From contig CAZJGS010000001.1 of the NCBI GenBank assembly GCA_964545735.1, positions 17,597 to 81,596 on the forward strand: a stretch of 64,000 nt of DNA, written 5' to 3'. A program made the position numbers and the translations under genes. The stretch is from Pleomorphochaeta sp964545735 (GTDB lineage Bacteria; Spirochaetota; Spirochaetia; Sphaerochaetales; Sphaerochaetaceae). Shown piece by piece: positions 27,116 to 35,725 of the stretch (the stretch's first letter is position 1; each line of letters starts with the position of its first letter). The notes beneath the pieces are model-generated. The model did no database searches, was not told the DNA's origin, and saw only the letters and a program-made list of their open reading frames with translations.

Positions 27116-28069
27116 TTACTTTCTATATGTAAACCATGTCTCTGAAACGCCAAAAATTGGCAGTCCAACGACAGCAACTATGTTCAAACCTTGAAATAGT
27201 ATTATTAAAAACAATGTGAGTCCAAATACTCTTGCAGCTTTAGTATGCAAACCTTTAGCGCGCCTTCTGTATAAAACAATTGATAAAGCCTGTATTGCAA
27301 ACAACAAAGCAAAATATAATGCTAAATTTATCACAATTATAGAAACAATCAATGTATAATCTACAACCACTCCAAGTAGAAGCAGAACAAGACTAACTAA
27401 AAACATCCACATAAAACTTTCTGGTAGCTTCCAATTCTTAACCCTCTCGTCGAACTCTTCGTCCCCAAGATATCTTGGAGTAGACAACGAAAGAAATACA
27501 TTAAAACCAAAACAACCAGCACCTAATGGCAACAACATTGAAAAGACAACAGTTCTCAAAGTGGAAAATAATTCCTGAGGTGATACACCCAACATTAGAG
27601 AGGTCTGTTGTGATTCTTGGCCAAGTACAATATACATTGCGTTAACAATTGCATCATCAACAGCTAACGCCATTTCTGTATCACTTTTAAACCAAAATCC
27701 TAAAATTGCCATTAAACATGCAACAACTGCAGAACTAGCTATATATCTTATTAAAAGCCTATAGCCGTCTGATAAAACCCAAATCATTGAACTTCCAATA
27801 AGTCCTATCGGTAAGAACAAACCAATAGAGAGTATTCCTAAATTCCCTTTATCAGATAACTCTCCGATTAAAGGAAAAAGCTCTATTGCTAAAACAAATA
27901 TCAATAAACTTGCTAAAGCCCATAAAGTTTTAACTCTCTCTTTGCTACGAGAATAATAAAACAACAACGGTAAAACCAATAAAAATGAGGTAAAACCTAC
28001 AGCGTATAGAACAGCACTCATAAAAGTGGCTACGTATACAGAGGTTGTTCTTTTATCGATTAAAACCAT
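27116..28069 (-). CDS. DUF2232-type multi-spanning membrane protein
   Basis: 317 residues, about eight hydrophobic helices, no catalytic motif seen. Size, topology and location between rpsR and rplI fit the DUF2232/YybS-like family, which has no assigned function. The start is taken as the ATG at 28069, which has AGGA 5 nt upstream; an upstream in-frame TTG overlaps the end of rpsR. The inner leaflet loop YRRRAKGLHTKAARVFG is strongly basic. Confidence 0.68.
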   Translation of the reverse strand: MVLIDKRTTSVYVATFMSAVLYAVGFTSFLLVLPLLFYYSRSKERVKTLWALASLLIFVLAIELFPLIGELSDKGNLGILSIGLFLPIGLIGSSMIWVLSDGYRLLIRYIASSAVVACLMAILGFWFKSDTEMALAVDDAIVNAMYIVLGQESQQTSLMLGVSPQELFSTLRTVVFSMLLPLGAGCFGFNVFLSLSTPRYLGDEEFDERVKNWKLPESFMWMFLVSLVLLLLGVVVDYTLIVSIIVINLALYFALLFAIQALSIVLYRRRAKGLHTKAARVFGLTLFLIILFQGLNIVAVVGLPIFGVSETWFTYRK

Positions 28070-28079
28070 ATTATTCCTA

Positions 28080-28364
28080 TTATTTTCTCTCAAAAGGTAA
28101 GTATGATAAAATACGAGCCTTTTTAATTTCAGCCGTTACAGCTCTTTGGTGTTTAGCACAGTTACCAGTAATACGAGCAGGAAGGATTTTACCTCTTTCT
28201 GTTGTATATCTTCTCAACTGTTCAGGATTCTTGTAATCTGGTAATGATTTATTAGCACAGAATCTACAAACCTTTTTTCTAAAACCGCCACGACGAGCAC
28301 CACCACTACTTTTTCTAGGGCCTCTATCTTTCTTTTCATCTTTTGCGTCATAATCTTCGCGCAT
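28080..28364 (-). CDS. rpsR: Ribosomal protein S18
   Basis: Small-subunit protein pairing with S6. 94 residues. A glycine- and arginine-rich N-terminal extension (about 1-28) is followed by the core VCRFCANKS, DYKNPEQLRRYTTERGKILP and ARITGNCAKHQRAVTAEIKK. CRFC is a remnant or intact half of the zinc site of the C+ form. AAGGAG precedes the ATG. Confidence 0.96.
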   Translation of the reverse strand: MREDYDAKDEKKDRGPRKSSGGARRGGFRKKVCRFCANKSLPDYKNPEQLRRYTTERGKILPARITGNCAKHQRAVTAEIKKARILSYLPFERK

Positions 28365-28384
28365 TATTAATTTCTCCTTAGATC

Positions 28385-28963
28385 TTAAAATGGAATATCA
28401 TCAGCAAAATCTTCTGGACCTGCATCAGATGGGAAATCATTGGTAGCTCCCAAATTATCATTTTGATTATTTGGCTTTCCTACATTGCTATTGTTATTAG
28501 CCTGTGGAAAATTGTTACCTGTATTTCCAAACTGTTGACCACCATTATAACTTGGTGATTTTTGGCCTTGATAATTTTGATTAGAATTTCCATTATTCAC
28601 ATACGTTTGTTGGTTCTGGTTATTAGAATTACTACCACCGCCTAACAAACTCAAAGAATTTACTATGACCACTACTTTGTTTCGTTTTTGTCCATTGGTT
28701 TCCCAACTTTGTTGTTCCAAATATCCTTGAATTGATATTTGTTGACCTTTAGTAAGATACTGACTCACACCTTCTGCAGATTTACCAAAGTAAGTACAAT
28801 CAAAAAAACTTACAGAATCATTCCAAGAACCATCCTGAGACTTTTTTTTCCTATTAACTGCTATCGAAAACGAACAAATTGCAAAACCAGAATTTGTATA
28901 ACGCATTTCACAAGGACGAGTGAGTCTTCCAACTAACGCAACAATATTTAAATCAGTAGCCAT
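28385..28963 (-). CDS. ssb: Single-stranded DNA-binding protein
   Basis: 192 residues. OB fold in residues 1-110 (NIVALVGRLTRPCEMRYT, FFDCTYFGKSAEGVSQYL, KGQQISIQGYLEQQSW), then a long glutamine/asparagine-rich linker (about 112-178) and the acidic tip DFADDIPF that recruits partner proteins. Between rpsF and rpsR as in many bacteria. Confidence 0.96.
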   Translation of the reverse strand: MATDLNIVALVGRLTRPCEMRYTNSGFAICSFSIAVNRKKKSQDGSWNDSVSFFDCTYFGKSAEGVSQYLTKGQQISIQGYLEQQSWETNGQKRNKVVVIVNSLSLLGGGSNSNNQNQQTYVNNGNSNQNYQGQKSPSYNGGQQFGNTGNNFPQANNNSNVGKPNNQNDNLGATNDFPSDAGPEDFADDIPF

Positions 28964-28983
28964 ATACCATCTCCATTAAACTT

Positions 28984-29265
28984 TTAATTTTCTTTATTAA
29001 CAAACAAGAATTTAATAATTGAATTGTTTAATAAGAACCTTTTTTCGAAAGTTACAATAGATGCAGGATCTGCGGAAATTTCATAATAGAAATAGTGACC
29101 TTTATCCTGTTTCTTCATTTCGTAGGCGAATAATTTTACACCTAAATCATCTTGCTTGGTGATTTCAACACCAGCAGCTTCAAACAAACTGGAAACTAGC
29201 TTAAGCCCAGCTTGAGTGTCTTCTTCATTTGCTCTGAAGATTACAGTGAACTCATAATTTCTCAT
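28984..29265 (-). CDS. rpsF: Ribosomal protein S6
   Basis: 93 residues, short S6. Starts MRNYEFTVIFRANEE, with DLGVKLFAYEMKKQDKGHY in the middle and the C-terminal strand FEKRFLLNNSIIKFLFV. Perfect AGGAGG site 5-6 nt before the ATG, which may be masked by the leader structure. First gene of the cluster. Confidence 0.94.
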   Translation of the reverse strand: MRNYEFTVIFRANEEDTQAGLKLVSSLFEAAGVEITKQDDLGVKLFAYEMKKQDKGHYFYYEISADPASIVTFEKRFLLNNSIIKFLFVNKEN

Positions 29266-29269
29266 GGTT

Positions 29270-29312
29270 CCTCCTTACGGACATTACGATCCACATGCGT
29301 GGATAAAGAGGC
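29270..29312 (-). promoter_or_regulatory. rpsF leader hairpin sequestering the ribosome site (S6:S18-type candidate)
   Basis: On the minus strand, CCTCTT (29306-29311) can pair with AAGGAGG, the Shine-Dalgarno, around an inner hairpin ATCCAC-GCAT-GTGGAT and a 3' bulge containing GTCCGT. A hairpin with a CCG-containing bulge in front of rpsF is the known binding site of the S6:S18 complex; the match here is by eye. Confidence 0.45.
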
Positions 29313-29402
29313 TTCTTTATAATTTAATTTCTTAAGCAAATAAAAAATTATAAAGTGTGCGTTTGTCATACCAAACACAACAATCGATACTGTTCGCTAG
29401 AA

Positions 29403-29428
29403 AACCGTCGGAATATAAACCGACGGTT
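29403..29428 (-). terminator. Hairpin after the 29-residue gene
   Basis: Perfect 9-bp stem AACCGTCGG / CCGACGGTT with an 8-nt loop; read on the minus strand it is followed by TTTTC. Likely terminator of the small gene, weak T run. Confidence 0.55.
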
Positions 29429-29474
29429 AATAGCTAAGTGCTGCTAGCTGCAGCAAAAGCGAATTGCCTAAGAA

Positions 29475-29564
29475 TTATTTATTCTTATGTCTATTCTTTC
29501 TGAGTTTTTTCTTTCTCTTGTGAGTGGCAATTTTGTGCTTCTTTCTTTTTCTTCCACAAGGCAC
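29475..29564 (-). CDS. Very small basic ribosome-associated type protein (29 residues)
   Basis: Starts at GTG 29564 with AAGGAG 7 nt upstream, ends TAA at 29475. It begins MPCGRKRKKHKIATHKRK and ends in KNRHKNK; more than half of the residues are K, R or H. This pattern closely resembles tiny proteins of Bacteroidetes annotated as AURKAIP1/COX24-domain or bS22-like ribosomal proteins. A ribosomal site next to rpsF fits. It is below the length most gene finders accept. The identification is from memory of the family pattern, without a search. Confidence 0.75.
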   Translation of the reverse strand: MPCGRKRKKHKIATHKRKKKLRKNRHKNK

Positions 29565-29809
29565 TATAGAGCTCCTTATTATTATGTTTTTCCGGTTTAG
29601 ATATCACAACGTGACCCGAAGTTTGTTTGTATATTCAATTTCTATTTGTTTGTTGCAAAATCTAGGTAATATTAATTACAATCGCTCAAACAAATACTTT
29701 CTTAAGCATATTAGCTTTAAAATATTTATTCAAGGCTAATCACTAAAAAAGTATATAGTTTTTAATAAAACATACAGCATTTAAATAGAATTTTCTTTGG
29801 GCTTTTTTG

Positions 29810-29839
29810 TTGTTTTTATATATAAAACAAGTATATAAT
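29810..29839 (+). promoter_or_regulatory. murD promoter
   Basis: TATAAT at 29834-29839 with TTGTTT at 29810-29815, spacer 18, 24 nt before the murD ATG. Confidence 0.5.
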
Positions 29840-29862
29840 AAATTCAAAAGGGAGCGCTATTA

Positions 29863-31176
29863 ATGAAAATATTAATATTTGGATTGGGTATTAATGGTGG
29901 TGGCTTTGCGGCTGCTAAATATTTTTTAGTACACAATCACACTGTTCTGATTACAGATTTAAAAACTCAAGAATCATTTGGTAAACCTTTACAAATTTTA
30001 AAAGAATTAGGTGCTATTTTTAGACTTGGGGAGCATTTGGTTGAAGATTTTCTTTGGGCTGATTTGGTAATTAAAAACCCATCTATTTTACCAAACAACA
30101 AATACTTACAGTATGCAAAACGAATTTCAACTGATTTTGTATACCTTTTTGAAAATTTTAATTTAGATAATATAAAATTAATTGCAGTTACAGGCACAAA
30201 AGGAAAAACAACAACAACTTATGCTATTAATCATGTTTTAAAAAAAATGAATTATAATTCCAAACTAGTTGGGAATATGGGAATTAGCGCCTTTGAAATT
30301 GCAAGCTACATAGAAGATAACAAAAAGCCTATAGATTTTTTAATTTGCGAATTTTCTTCCTGGCAACTTAGAGATATTTTTAATTATTTAAACGGTGATT
30401 TTCCTCATACAAAAATATCAGTCTTTACAAACTTACTTGAAGATCATCAAAACACATATGATTCTATGGAAAGATATTTGCAAGATAAATTAAAAGTATT
30501 TACAAGAAATACTGAAACATCAATTTGCCCTAAAGCTTTTGATAAAGCAATACAAGAAAAAACGCTATTAAAGAAAAAAAATATTATCTTTTTAGATGAA
30601 AAAATACCTGATCAATTGATAGATAAACCTGAATTAGTGCCTGCTTTTAAAACATTAGAAGTCTTAAACATAAAGAATAATTTAATACTTCAACACTTTA
30701 ACACTTTCAAAGGTGTTGCTCATCGCATTGAATGGGTAGGCTCTTTAAACAACATATTATTTGTTAATGATAGTGCTGCAACTATTCCAACAGCCACTGA
30801 GTTTAGCATGTCACATTTTAAAAATGTTAATATACATTTAATATGTGGTGGAACTGACAAAGATTTAAAAACTACAAATATGCAATCCATATTAAATAGA
30901 GCCAAATCTATTACTTTATTAGATGGAACCTTTACAAAGAATAAACTTATATCTTTTTTACAAAAGCAAGAAATTTGCTACCATGGCCCCTTTAACAATA
31001 TGAAAGAGGCTTTCAACTCAGCATTCACTTTAGCAAAAGAAGACCATGATCGTGATATGAGAGTTGTCTTACTCTCTCCAGGGGCTGCTAGCTTTGATAT
31101 ATTCTTAAATGAATTTGATAGAGGCAATCAGTTTAAAAAACTTGCAAAAGAAGTTATCGGTAAAGTCGAAACCTAA
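29863..31176 (+). CDS. murD: UDP-N-acetylmuramoylalanine--D-glutamate ligase
   Basis: Adds D-glutamate to UDP-MurNAc-L-Ala in peptidoglycan synthesis. 437 residues. N-terminal Rossmann-like GLGINGGG, ATP loop VTGTKGKTTTT (about 109-119), GNMG, SSWQL, NLLEDHQNTYDSMERY and HRIEWV plus NDSAATIP, LICGG, LSPGAASFD, all in the Mur ligase order. GGGAG site. Its 3' end overlaps the convergent FemAB-like gene by 23 nt. Confidence 0.93.
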   Translation: MKILIFGLGINGGGFAAAKYFLVHNHTVLITDLKTQESFGKPLQILKELGAIFRLGEHLVEDFLWADLVIKNPSILPNNKYLQYAKRISTDFVYLFENFNLDNIKLIAVTGTKGKTTTTYAINHVLKKMNYNSKLVGNMGISAFEIASYIEDNKKPIDFLICEFSSWQLRDIFNYLNGDFPHTKISVFTNLLEDHQNTYDSMERYLQDKLKVFTRNTETSICPKAFDKAIQEKTLLKKKNIIFLDEKIPDQLIDKPELVPAFKTLEVLNIKNNLILQHFNTFKGVAHRIEWVGSLNNILFVNDSAATIPTATEFSMSHFKNVNIHLICGGTDKDLKTTNMQSILNRAKSITLLDGTFTKNKLISFLQKQEICYHGPFNNMKEAFNSAFTLAKEDHDRDMRVVLLSPGAASFDIFLNEFDRGNQFKKLAKEVIGKVET

Positions 31177-32134
31177 AATACTCGACAATTTTAAAAAGCA
31201 AATAACTTATCTTCTTTATTGGATAATCTAGAGTGGGAATTCTTTGAAAAAACTCTCCTCCAAAAGATGATTTGAATAAAGTTAAGCTTTTAAGATGTTT
31301 AGATTTTTCATCACTTCCAATACCAAATAAATCATATTGTTTTAAACCTAAATTTTTAGAAAGTTCTATAGCATAATCTTGTAAACTATAACTTGGAGAA
31401 AATCCGTCTATTCTTTTTGAAGCACCAAGGAGATATACAGCTTCTTTTTTACCAATCAATATAATAATTCCAGCTACAACCACGCCCTCTTTATAAGCGA
31501 AAAGCAATTTTGGTTTTACTATATCCTCGGTTAAAAAAATATTATTTATATATTCTAAACTTCTCGTTTGAAAACAATCTCTTTTTGCAGTTGCTTCATA
31601 AATAGAATACCAAACTTCAATATTATTTTTAGTCGGTTTTACATCTTCAACTGTTATAACATTTTTATTTTTTATTAAATTACGTTTGGCTCTTTTTTTA
31701 TATTGTAATCTTATGTCAAATATGTTCTGTTGTAGAGAAATTTTTACAGTCTTTTCTGGTTGAATACTTTCTTTATTAACTTGAAAAATCTTTTCAAAAG
31801 ATTCTAAATCCTTATACTCAAAGGGTAAATCAATTCTGAAAAATATAACCTTATTTTTAGTAATTTTGTTAATGTATTTTATGATATTTTCTATTTTATT
31901 GGAGGATAATGTAAAATCTCCATTGATACAAATAGGAGAAAATGGAATATAAGCTAATTTATTTTTAAATATTAAAGATTTATATAGTACAAGAATTTGA
32001 AATACTTTTTTATCATCTTCAATTTTGTAAGCTTCACTATCCCATCCATTATTGTTTTTGAGCTCAGCCCAATAACAACTAACAAATGGGTGATCTGATG
32101 TCAAATCTTTTAAATCAATCAGGGTAATAATCAC
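31154..32134 (-). CDS. FemAB/GNAT-like aminoacyltransferase
   Basis: 326 residues, resembling FemAB/peptidoglycan interpeptide-bridge transferases: KRAKRNLIKNK near residue 155, WYSIYEATAKRDCF (about 188-201) and a C-terminal GNAT-like half with AGIIILIGKKEAVYLLGASK and YSLQDYAIELSKNLGLKQYDLFGIG (quoted only as YDLFGIG). Such enzymes transfer an amino acid from tRNA to a peptidoglycan precursor or lipid, which fits the neighbour murD. Substrate unknown. Overlaps murD tail to tail. Confidence 0.78.
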   Translation of the reverse strand: MIITLIDLKDLTSDHPFVSCYWAELKNNNGWDSEAYKIEDDKKVFQILVLYKSLIFKNKLAYIPFSPICINGDFTLSSNKIENIIKYINKITKNKVIFFRIDLPFEYKDLESFEKIFQVNKESIQPEKTVKISLQQNIFDIRLQYKKRAKRNLIKNKNVITVEDVKPTKNNIEVWYSIYEATAKRDCFQTRSLEYINNIFLTEDIVKPKLLFAYKEGVVVAGIIILIGKKEAVYLLGASKRIDGFSPSYSLQDYAIELSKNLGLKQYDLFGIGSDEKSKHLKSLTLFKSSFGGEFFQRIPTLDYPIKKISYLLFKIVEYFRFRLYR

Positions 32135-32147
32135 AATATCTCTTTCA

Positions 32148-32831
32148 TTAATTACTTACAATCACGACTTTAACATAACCTTCCATATCCCAAAGTTGAC
32201 TAACACTATTGGTATAACCATCCCACCCAAAATTAAAGTTAATTAAATCAAGCGCTTGCATTCCAGATGGAATTGCAATATCAAATTTATATCTTCTTGC
32301 ATTTACAGTTCTATTAACTCCATAATTCATAGTTGTGCTTTGATTTTGTACGCTTTGATCCGCTGCTATATATTTTGTTGTGAATATCCAAAAACCAAAT
32401 TCACTTTGACTTAAATTATAGTTTAAAGAAATTGATATATTGGGATAATTCGCAATCCCCGCATCGTACAAGGTATCTTCGACTGGGTGAAATATTTCTG
32501 AATAATAAATATTTAGTTCATAATTTTTTCTAAATATCCATCCGGAACTACTAAAATTACTATATGTATAAAGATTAAAACTTTCAGTTTGCCCAGAATT
32601 GGCTAAATTATAATCTTCAGTCTGATATTGAATTGAGTTTTGCTCATAATCGATCCCTTGATAATTTGCTGAAAGAATAAATATAGGATTTTTATTAGGA
32701 TTCCAAATTCCAGAAATTTCTAAAGGTGTATTCAATGATAGTCCTGAGATTGGTGTGATCAGAGGATCTGCAAAAATAAAACTTGTAAGTACTGTCACAA
32801 TCATCAATAAAATTATTTTTTTTCTTTTCAT
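32148..32831 (-). CDS. Exported protein of unknown function
   Basis: 227 residues, not recognised. A signal peptide is clear: MKRKKIILLMIVTVLTSFIF, cleavage probably after FA. The mature part is rich in N, Y, S, T and beta-prone, with no cysteines. The last third (MQALDLINFNFGWDG, MEGYVKVVIV) looks like beta strands of a pilin- or fimbrial-like fold, but I cannot assign a family. AAGAG precedes the ATG. Divergent from another exported protein with similar style, and close upstream of the FemAB-like gene (13 nt). Confidence 0.62.
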   Translation of the reverse strand: MKRKKIILLMIVTVLTSFIFADPLITPISGLSLNTPLEISGIWNPNKNPIFILSANYQGIDYEQNSIQYQTEDYNLANSGQTESFNLYTYSNFSSSGWIFRKNYELNIYYSEIFHPVEDTLYDAGIANYPNISISLNYNLSQSEFGFWIFTTKYIAADQSVQNQSTTMNYGVNRTVNARRYKFDIAIPSGMQALDLINFNFGWDGYTNSVSQLWDMEGYVKVVIVSN

Positions 32832-32950
32832 TTTTTTTCTCTTTTAGTTAATTACATCTATAATTTAACATGGAAAATAAATTATAACAATAATTTAAAG
32901 ACTTGTTTTACAAAATTAGATAAAAAACATCCCTATATTTGTAAAAATGA

Positions 32951-32979
32951 TTGACAATAAGCTTTGTAAGTATTAATCT
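32951..32979 (+). promoter_or_regulatory. Promoter of the 374-residue exported protein gene (possibly leaderless)
   Basis: TTGACA (32951-32956), 17-nt spacer, TAATCT (32974-32979). The ATG at 32986 starts 7 nt after the -10, where transcription itself should start. No Shine-Dalgarno is present before it. Confidence 0.5.
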
Positions 32980-32985
32980 TATGAC

Positions 32986-34110
32986 ATGAGAACAACAAAA
33001 CTTATCAAATTTACAATATTTTTACTCTTAATATATATTTTAGCAACGTCGTTTGCTTTTGCTTATGATGAAAGTACTGCACTTCCTGCGGCTTATTTTA
33101 ATATTCAAAGTTTCTCATATAAACCTGTAATAACAAATACAGAAACCAATTTTGCAGAAGCTATTACCGTCAAATCAGTTAAAGCAATTGAATTAACTCA
33201 GCTTTCAAATAGGACAACAAGTGATGAATCATTGCATGCTATTCCCCAAATAAGCATAGCAAATCGCACTGCAACATTATCAGCAAGCTCGTCACAAAGC
33301 ACCAATTGTACATTATTAGCTAAAGTTTCTGTCAATTATGAGAACCGAGGAGAATATACTGCTTGGTTTGAATTAGCTGAACTTAAAACTTATATTTATC
33401 GCAGAACTTATGTAGATGATATCGCAACAGATTTTACAGTTACCCTTTATTATATTTTAGATAATCCTGAAAACTTGCCTGATACTAGTGGGGGCACAGC
33501 CCAGCTATTATCTCTCGATACAGGGGGCTCCACAAATTTCTACTTCTTCTATTTATTTGGCATTACTGAGGAAGTATACTACAGCGGTACACTCACAGAG
33601 AATATTGTAAACGTTACAACTCCAGAAAATACTGATGGTACTTTTTTACTAGTGGTAGATGTAGCAAAACCAGCTTCTTGGACTAACACTGGATTTTTTG
33701 ATAATATTGGGTTTAATAATCTTACTTGGATTATTTCCCTTCAAGCAGGGCTTAATCCACCATCGAGCGCTCCCGATAATACAAACTATGTAGTAGGGCT
33801 AACTTTCGACAGTTTAAATGACTATAAATTAATCTCAACAGATTCAGGAAGTGGGATGGGGGTGAGTAATGTCCCATATACCTTAAGACTTCGCAAAAAT
33901 TCTAGTCAAATTATTGATTTTGATCGTGATAAACCAATAAGAATTGAAAATATAAATTCACAAGAAATAAGAGATTTTTATATATATACCTATTCGAATT
34001 TTACAAATTTAGAAACATTAAATGCAGGAACTTATAAAGATACCATTTATATTAATTTTGTCACAGATATTGATTCTAATTATGGAGATACAACAATACA
34101 AGTATTCTAA
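32986..34110 (+). CDS. Exported beta-rich protein of unknown function
   Basis: 374 residues. Signal peptide MRTTKLIKFTIFLLLIYILA with cleavage probably near FAFA-YDES. The mature part is rich in T, S and N and beta-prone; it has a single cysteine. The C-terminal TLNAGTYKDTIYINF resembles the last strand of fimbrial/spore-coat-U-like adhesin domains. Not assigned to a named family. The n-region lysines show that the ATG at 32986 is the true start although no ribosome site precedes it. Likely surface or periplasmic. Confidence 0.65.
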   Translation: MRTTKLIKFTIFLLLIYILATSFAFAYDESTALPAAYFNIQSFSYKPVITNTETNFAEAITVKSVKAIELTQLSNRTTSDESLHAIPQISIANRTATLSASSSQSTNCTLLAKVSVNYENRGEYTAWFELAELKTYIYRRTYVDDIATDFTVTLYYILDNPENLPDTSGGTAQLLSLDTGGSTNFYFFYLFGITEEVYYSGTLTENIVNVTTPENTDGTFLLVVDVAKPASWTNTGFFDNIGFNNLTWIISLQAGLNPPSSAPDNTNYVVGLTFDSLNDYKLISTDSGSGMGVSNVPYTLRLRKNSSQIIDFDRDKPIRIENINSQEIRDFYIYTYSNFTNLETLNAGTYKDTIYINFVTDIDSNYGDTTIQVF

Positions 34111-34151
34111 TATAAGAAAATTCAATTTACTTAATTCATTTATAAAGTAAC

Positions 34152-34189
34152 AAAAAAGAAGCACTAATAAATTATATGCTTCTTTTTTT
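34152..34189. terminator. Bidirectional terminator
   Basis: AAAAAAGAAGCA (34152-34163) pairs with TGCTTCTTTTTT (34177-34188), between two convergent genes. Confidence 0.88.
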
Positions 34190-34233
34190 AATTGTAAAAA
34201 TATAAGATTTTTTTTAGATTCTAGAAATTATAA

Positions 34234-35328
34234 TCAATGATCAGATTTTAAACCTGCTCCACACATAGGTATTATACTATCAAGAGTATTGCCATATAAT
34301 TTGCAGTAATGTAAATAGGCTGCGTAATTAGCCGCAGTTGTATGCTCGCAGTAAATCCCCTTTAAGGCAAGAGTACTACGAGCAGACAATATTTGATTCT
34401 CTGGTGCATGAATAAACTTTATATCATACTTATAGGCATACTCTAGTATTTCTTCACCTCTCATTGGTTTTCCTATTGCAATTCCTTCTGCAATTGTTTT
34501 GGTTGGAATAATTGACTCTGGAGTATTATTACCTTTTTGATAGGCTTTTAAAAGAGGATCACAATTTTCACTTTGAATAGCAATAATATTTGGCATTTTA
34601 TTTATCACCCCGCTTCTTAGCAATTCTTCAAGTCCGTGCATAATACCAAGAAACAAAGTGCCATTTCCTACAGGAACAAAGATGTTTTTAGGAATTCTGT
34701 GCAATTGCTCATAAATTTCATAAATATACGTTTTTGTACCTTCGTAGAAAAATGGATTATATACATGATTTGCATAATATACACCCTTTTTTTCAACCGC
34801 TTCTCTGCATACATCAGCACAATGATCTCTACTTCCCTCAACTACATTAACCTTTGCTCCATGAGCTTTTATCATGTCAATTTTTTTAGGAGAAGTTCCC
34901 TCAGGTACAAATATCTCACAATCAATATTAGCTTTAGCACAATAGGCAGCTACACTATTGCCCGCATTACCACTACTATCTTGAACAACACTTTTGACAC
35001 CAATAGATTTACAATGGGAAATCAAAACAGCTGCCCCTCTATCCTTAAAAGAAAGAGTTGGCATGAAATAATCCATTTTTAATAGCAAATCATCGTCAAA
35101 TTTGATAATTGGAGTCATGCCCTCTCCAAGAGTTACAGCTTGCCAACTTTCGTCATCTAGTGCTATATATTTCCTATATCGAAAGATATTCCATTGATCT
35201 TTGTCAATAGATTCAACATCAAATTTAGGCGCAGTAAAGTCTAACTTCCAGAGCCCACCACAATCACATTTGGGCAAAAGAGTCGTTGTAGCAACTCTTT
35301 TATTACATTTTGAACAAATAAAATCCAT
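34234..35328 (-). CDS. PLP-dependent threonine synthase/dehydratase-like lyase
   Basis: 364 residues, fold-type II PLP enzyme. An N-terminal zinc ribbon (CSKCNK at 5-10, CDCGG about 26-30) and LGEGMTP with LSFKDRGA, whose lysine carries PLP (about residue 94), follow threonine synthase. SSGNAGNSVAAY binds phosphate; GNGTLFLG lies later. In this operon, beside RidA, an amidase and a D-hydroxyamino-acid lyase, a catabolic dehydratase or diaminopropionate-lyase-like role is as likely as threonine synthesis. Starts 1 nt inside the ridA stop. Confidence 0.78.
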   Translation of the reverse strand: MDFICSKCNKRVATTTLLPKCDCGGLWKLDFTAPKFDVESIDKDQWNIFRYRKYIALDDESWQAVTLGEGMTPIIKFDDDLLLKMDYFMPTLSFKDRGAAVLISHCKSIGVKSVVQDSSGNAGNSVAAYCAKANIDCEIFVPEGTSPKKIDMIKAHGAKVNVVEGSRDHCADVCREAVEKKGVYYANHVYNPFFYEGTKTYIYEIYEQLHRIPKNIFVPVGNGTLFLGIMHGLEELLRSGVINKMPNIIAIQSENCDPLLKAYQKGNNTPESIIPTKTIAEGIAIGKPMRGEEILEYAYKYDIKFIHAPENQILSARSTLALKGIYCEHTTAANYAAYLHYCKLYGNTLDSIIPMCGAGLKSDH

Positions 35329-35708
35329 TATTCTTCTTCCATTTCAGCAATAGCTTCAATTTCAATTAAAGCATTATTATGTAATTCCCTGCTTGGTACT
35401 ATAACTCTAGATGGTTTATGAGAACCAAAAAAGGTTGCAAAACCATTATTAACGGCATCCCAATGATTTATATCTGATATATAAATACGACATTGAACAA
35501 CATTTTCTTTAATTAACCCCGCTTTGCTTAAAACAAGACCAACATTACTCAATGCTTTTTGAAGTTGAATAGTTATATCCCCTTCAACCATCTTTCCCTT
35601 TTCGTAATCAAAAGGCAGTTGCCCGGAAATATAGAGCATTCCATTTGAAATCATCCCTGGAGAATAATGTCCTTTCTTATTACTATTTTCTAAAATTATA
35701 CTTTTCAT
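35328..35708 (-). CDS. RidA-family enamine/imine deaminase
   Basis: 126 residues. Hydrolyses reactive enamines such as 2-aminoacrylate released by PLP dehydratases. Motifs: GHYSPGMISNGMLYISGQLP near the N-terminus (about 14-33), NVGLVLSKAGL, VQCRIYISD with the conserved arginine, and ALIEIEAIAEM at the C-terminus. Directly between the amidase and the PLP lyase genes, as expected for a detoxifying partner. Confidence 0.92.
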   Translation of the reverse strand: MKSIILENSNKKGHYSPGMISNGMLYISGQLPFDYEKGKMVEGDITIQLQKALSNVGLVLSKAGLIKENVVQCRIYISDINHWDAVNNGFATFFGSHKPSRVIVPSRELHNNALIEIEAIAEMEEE

Positions 35709-35725
35709 AAATACTGCCTTTTTTA

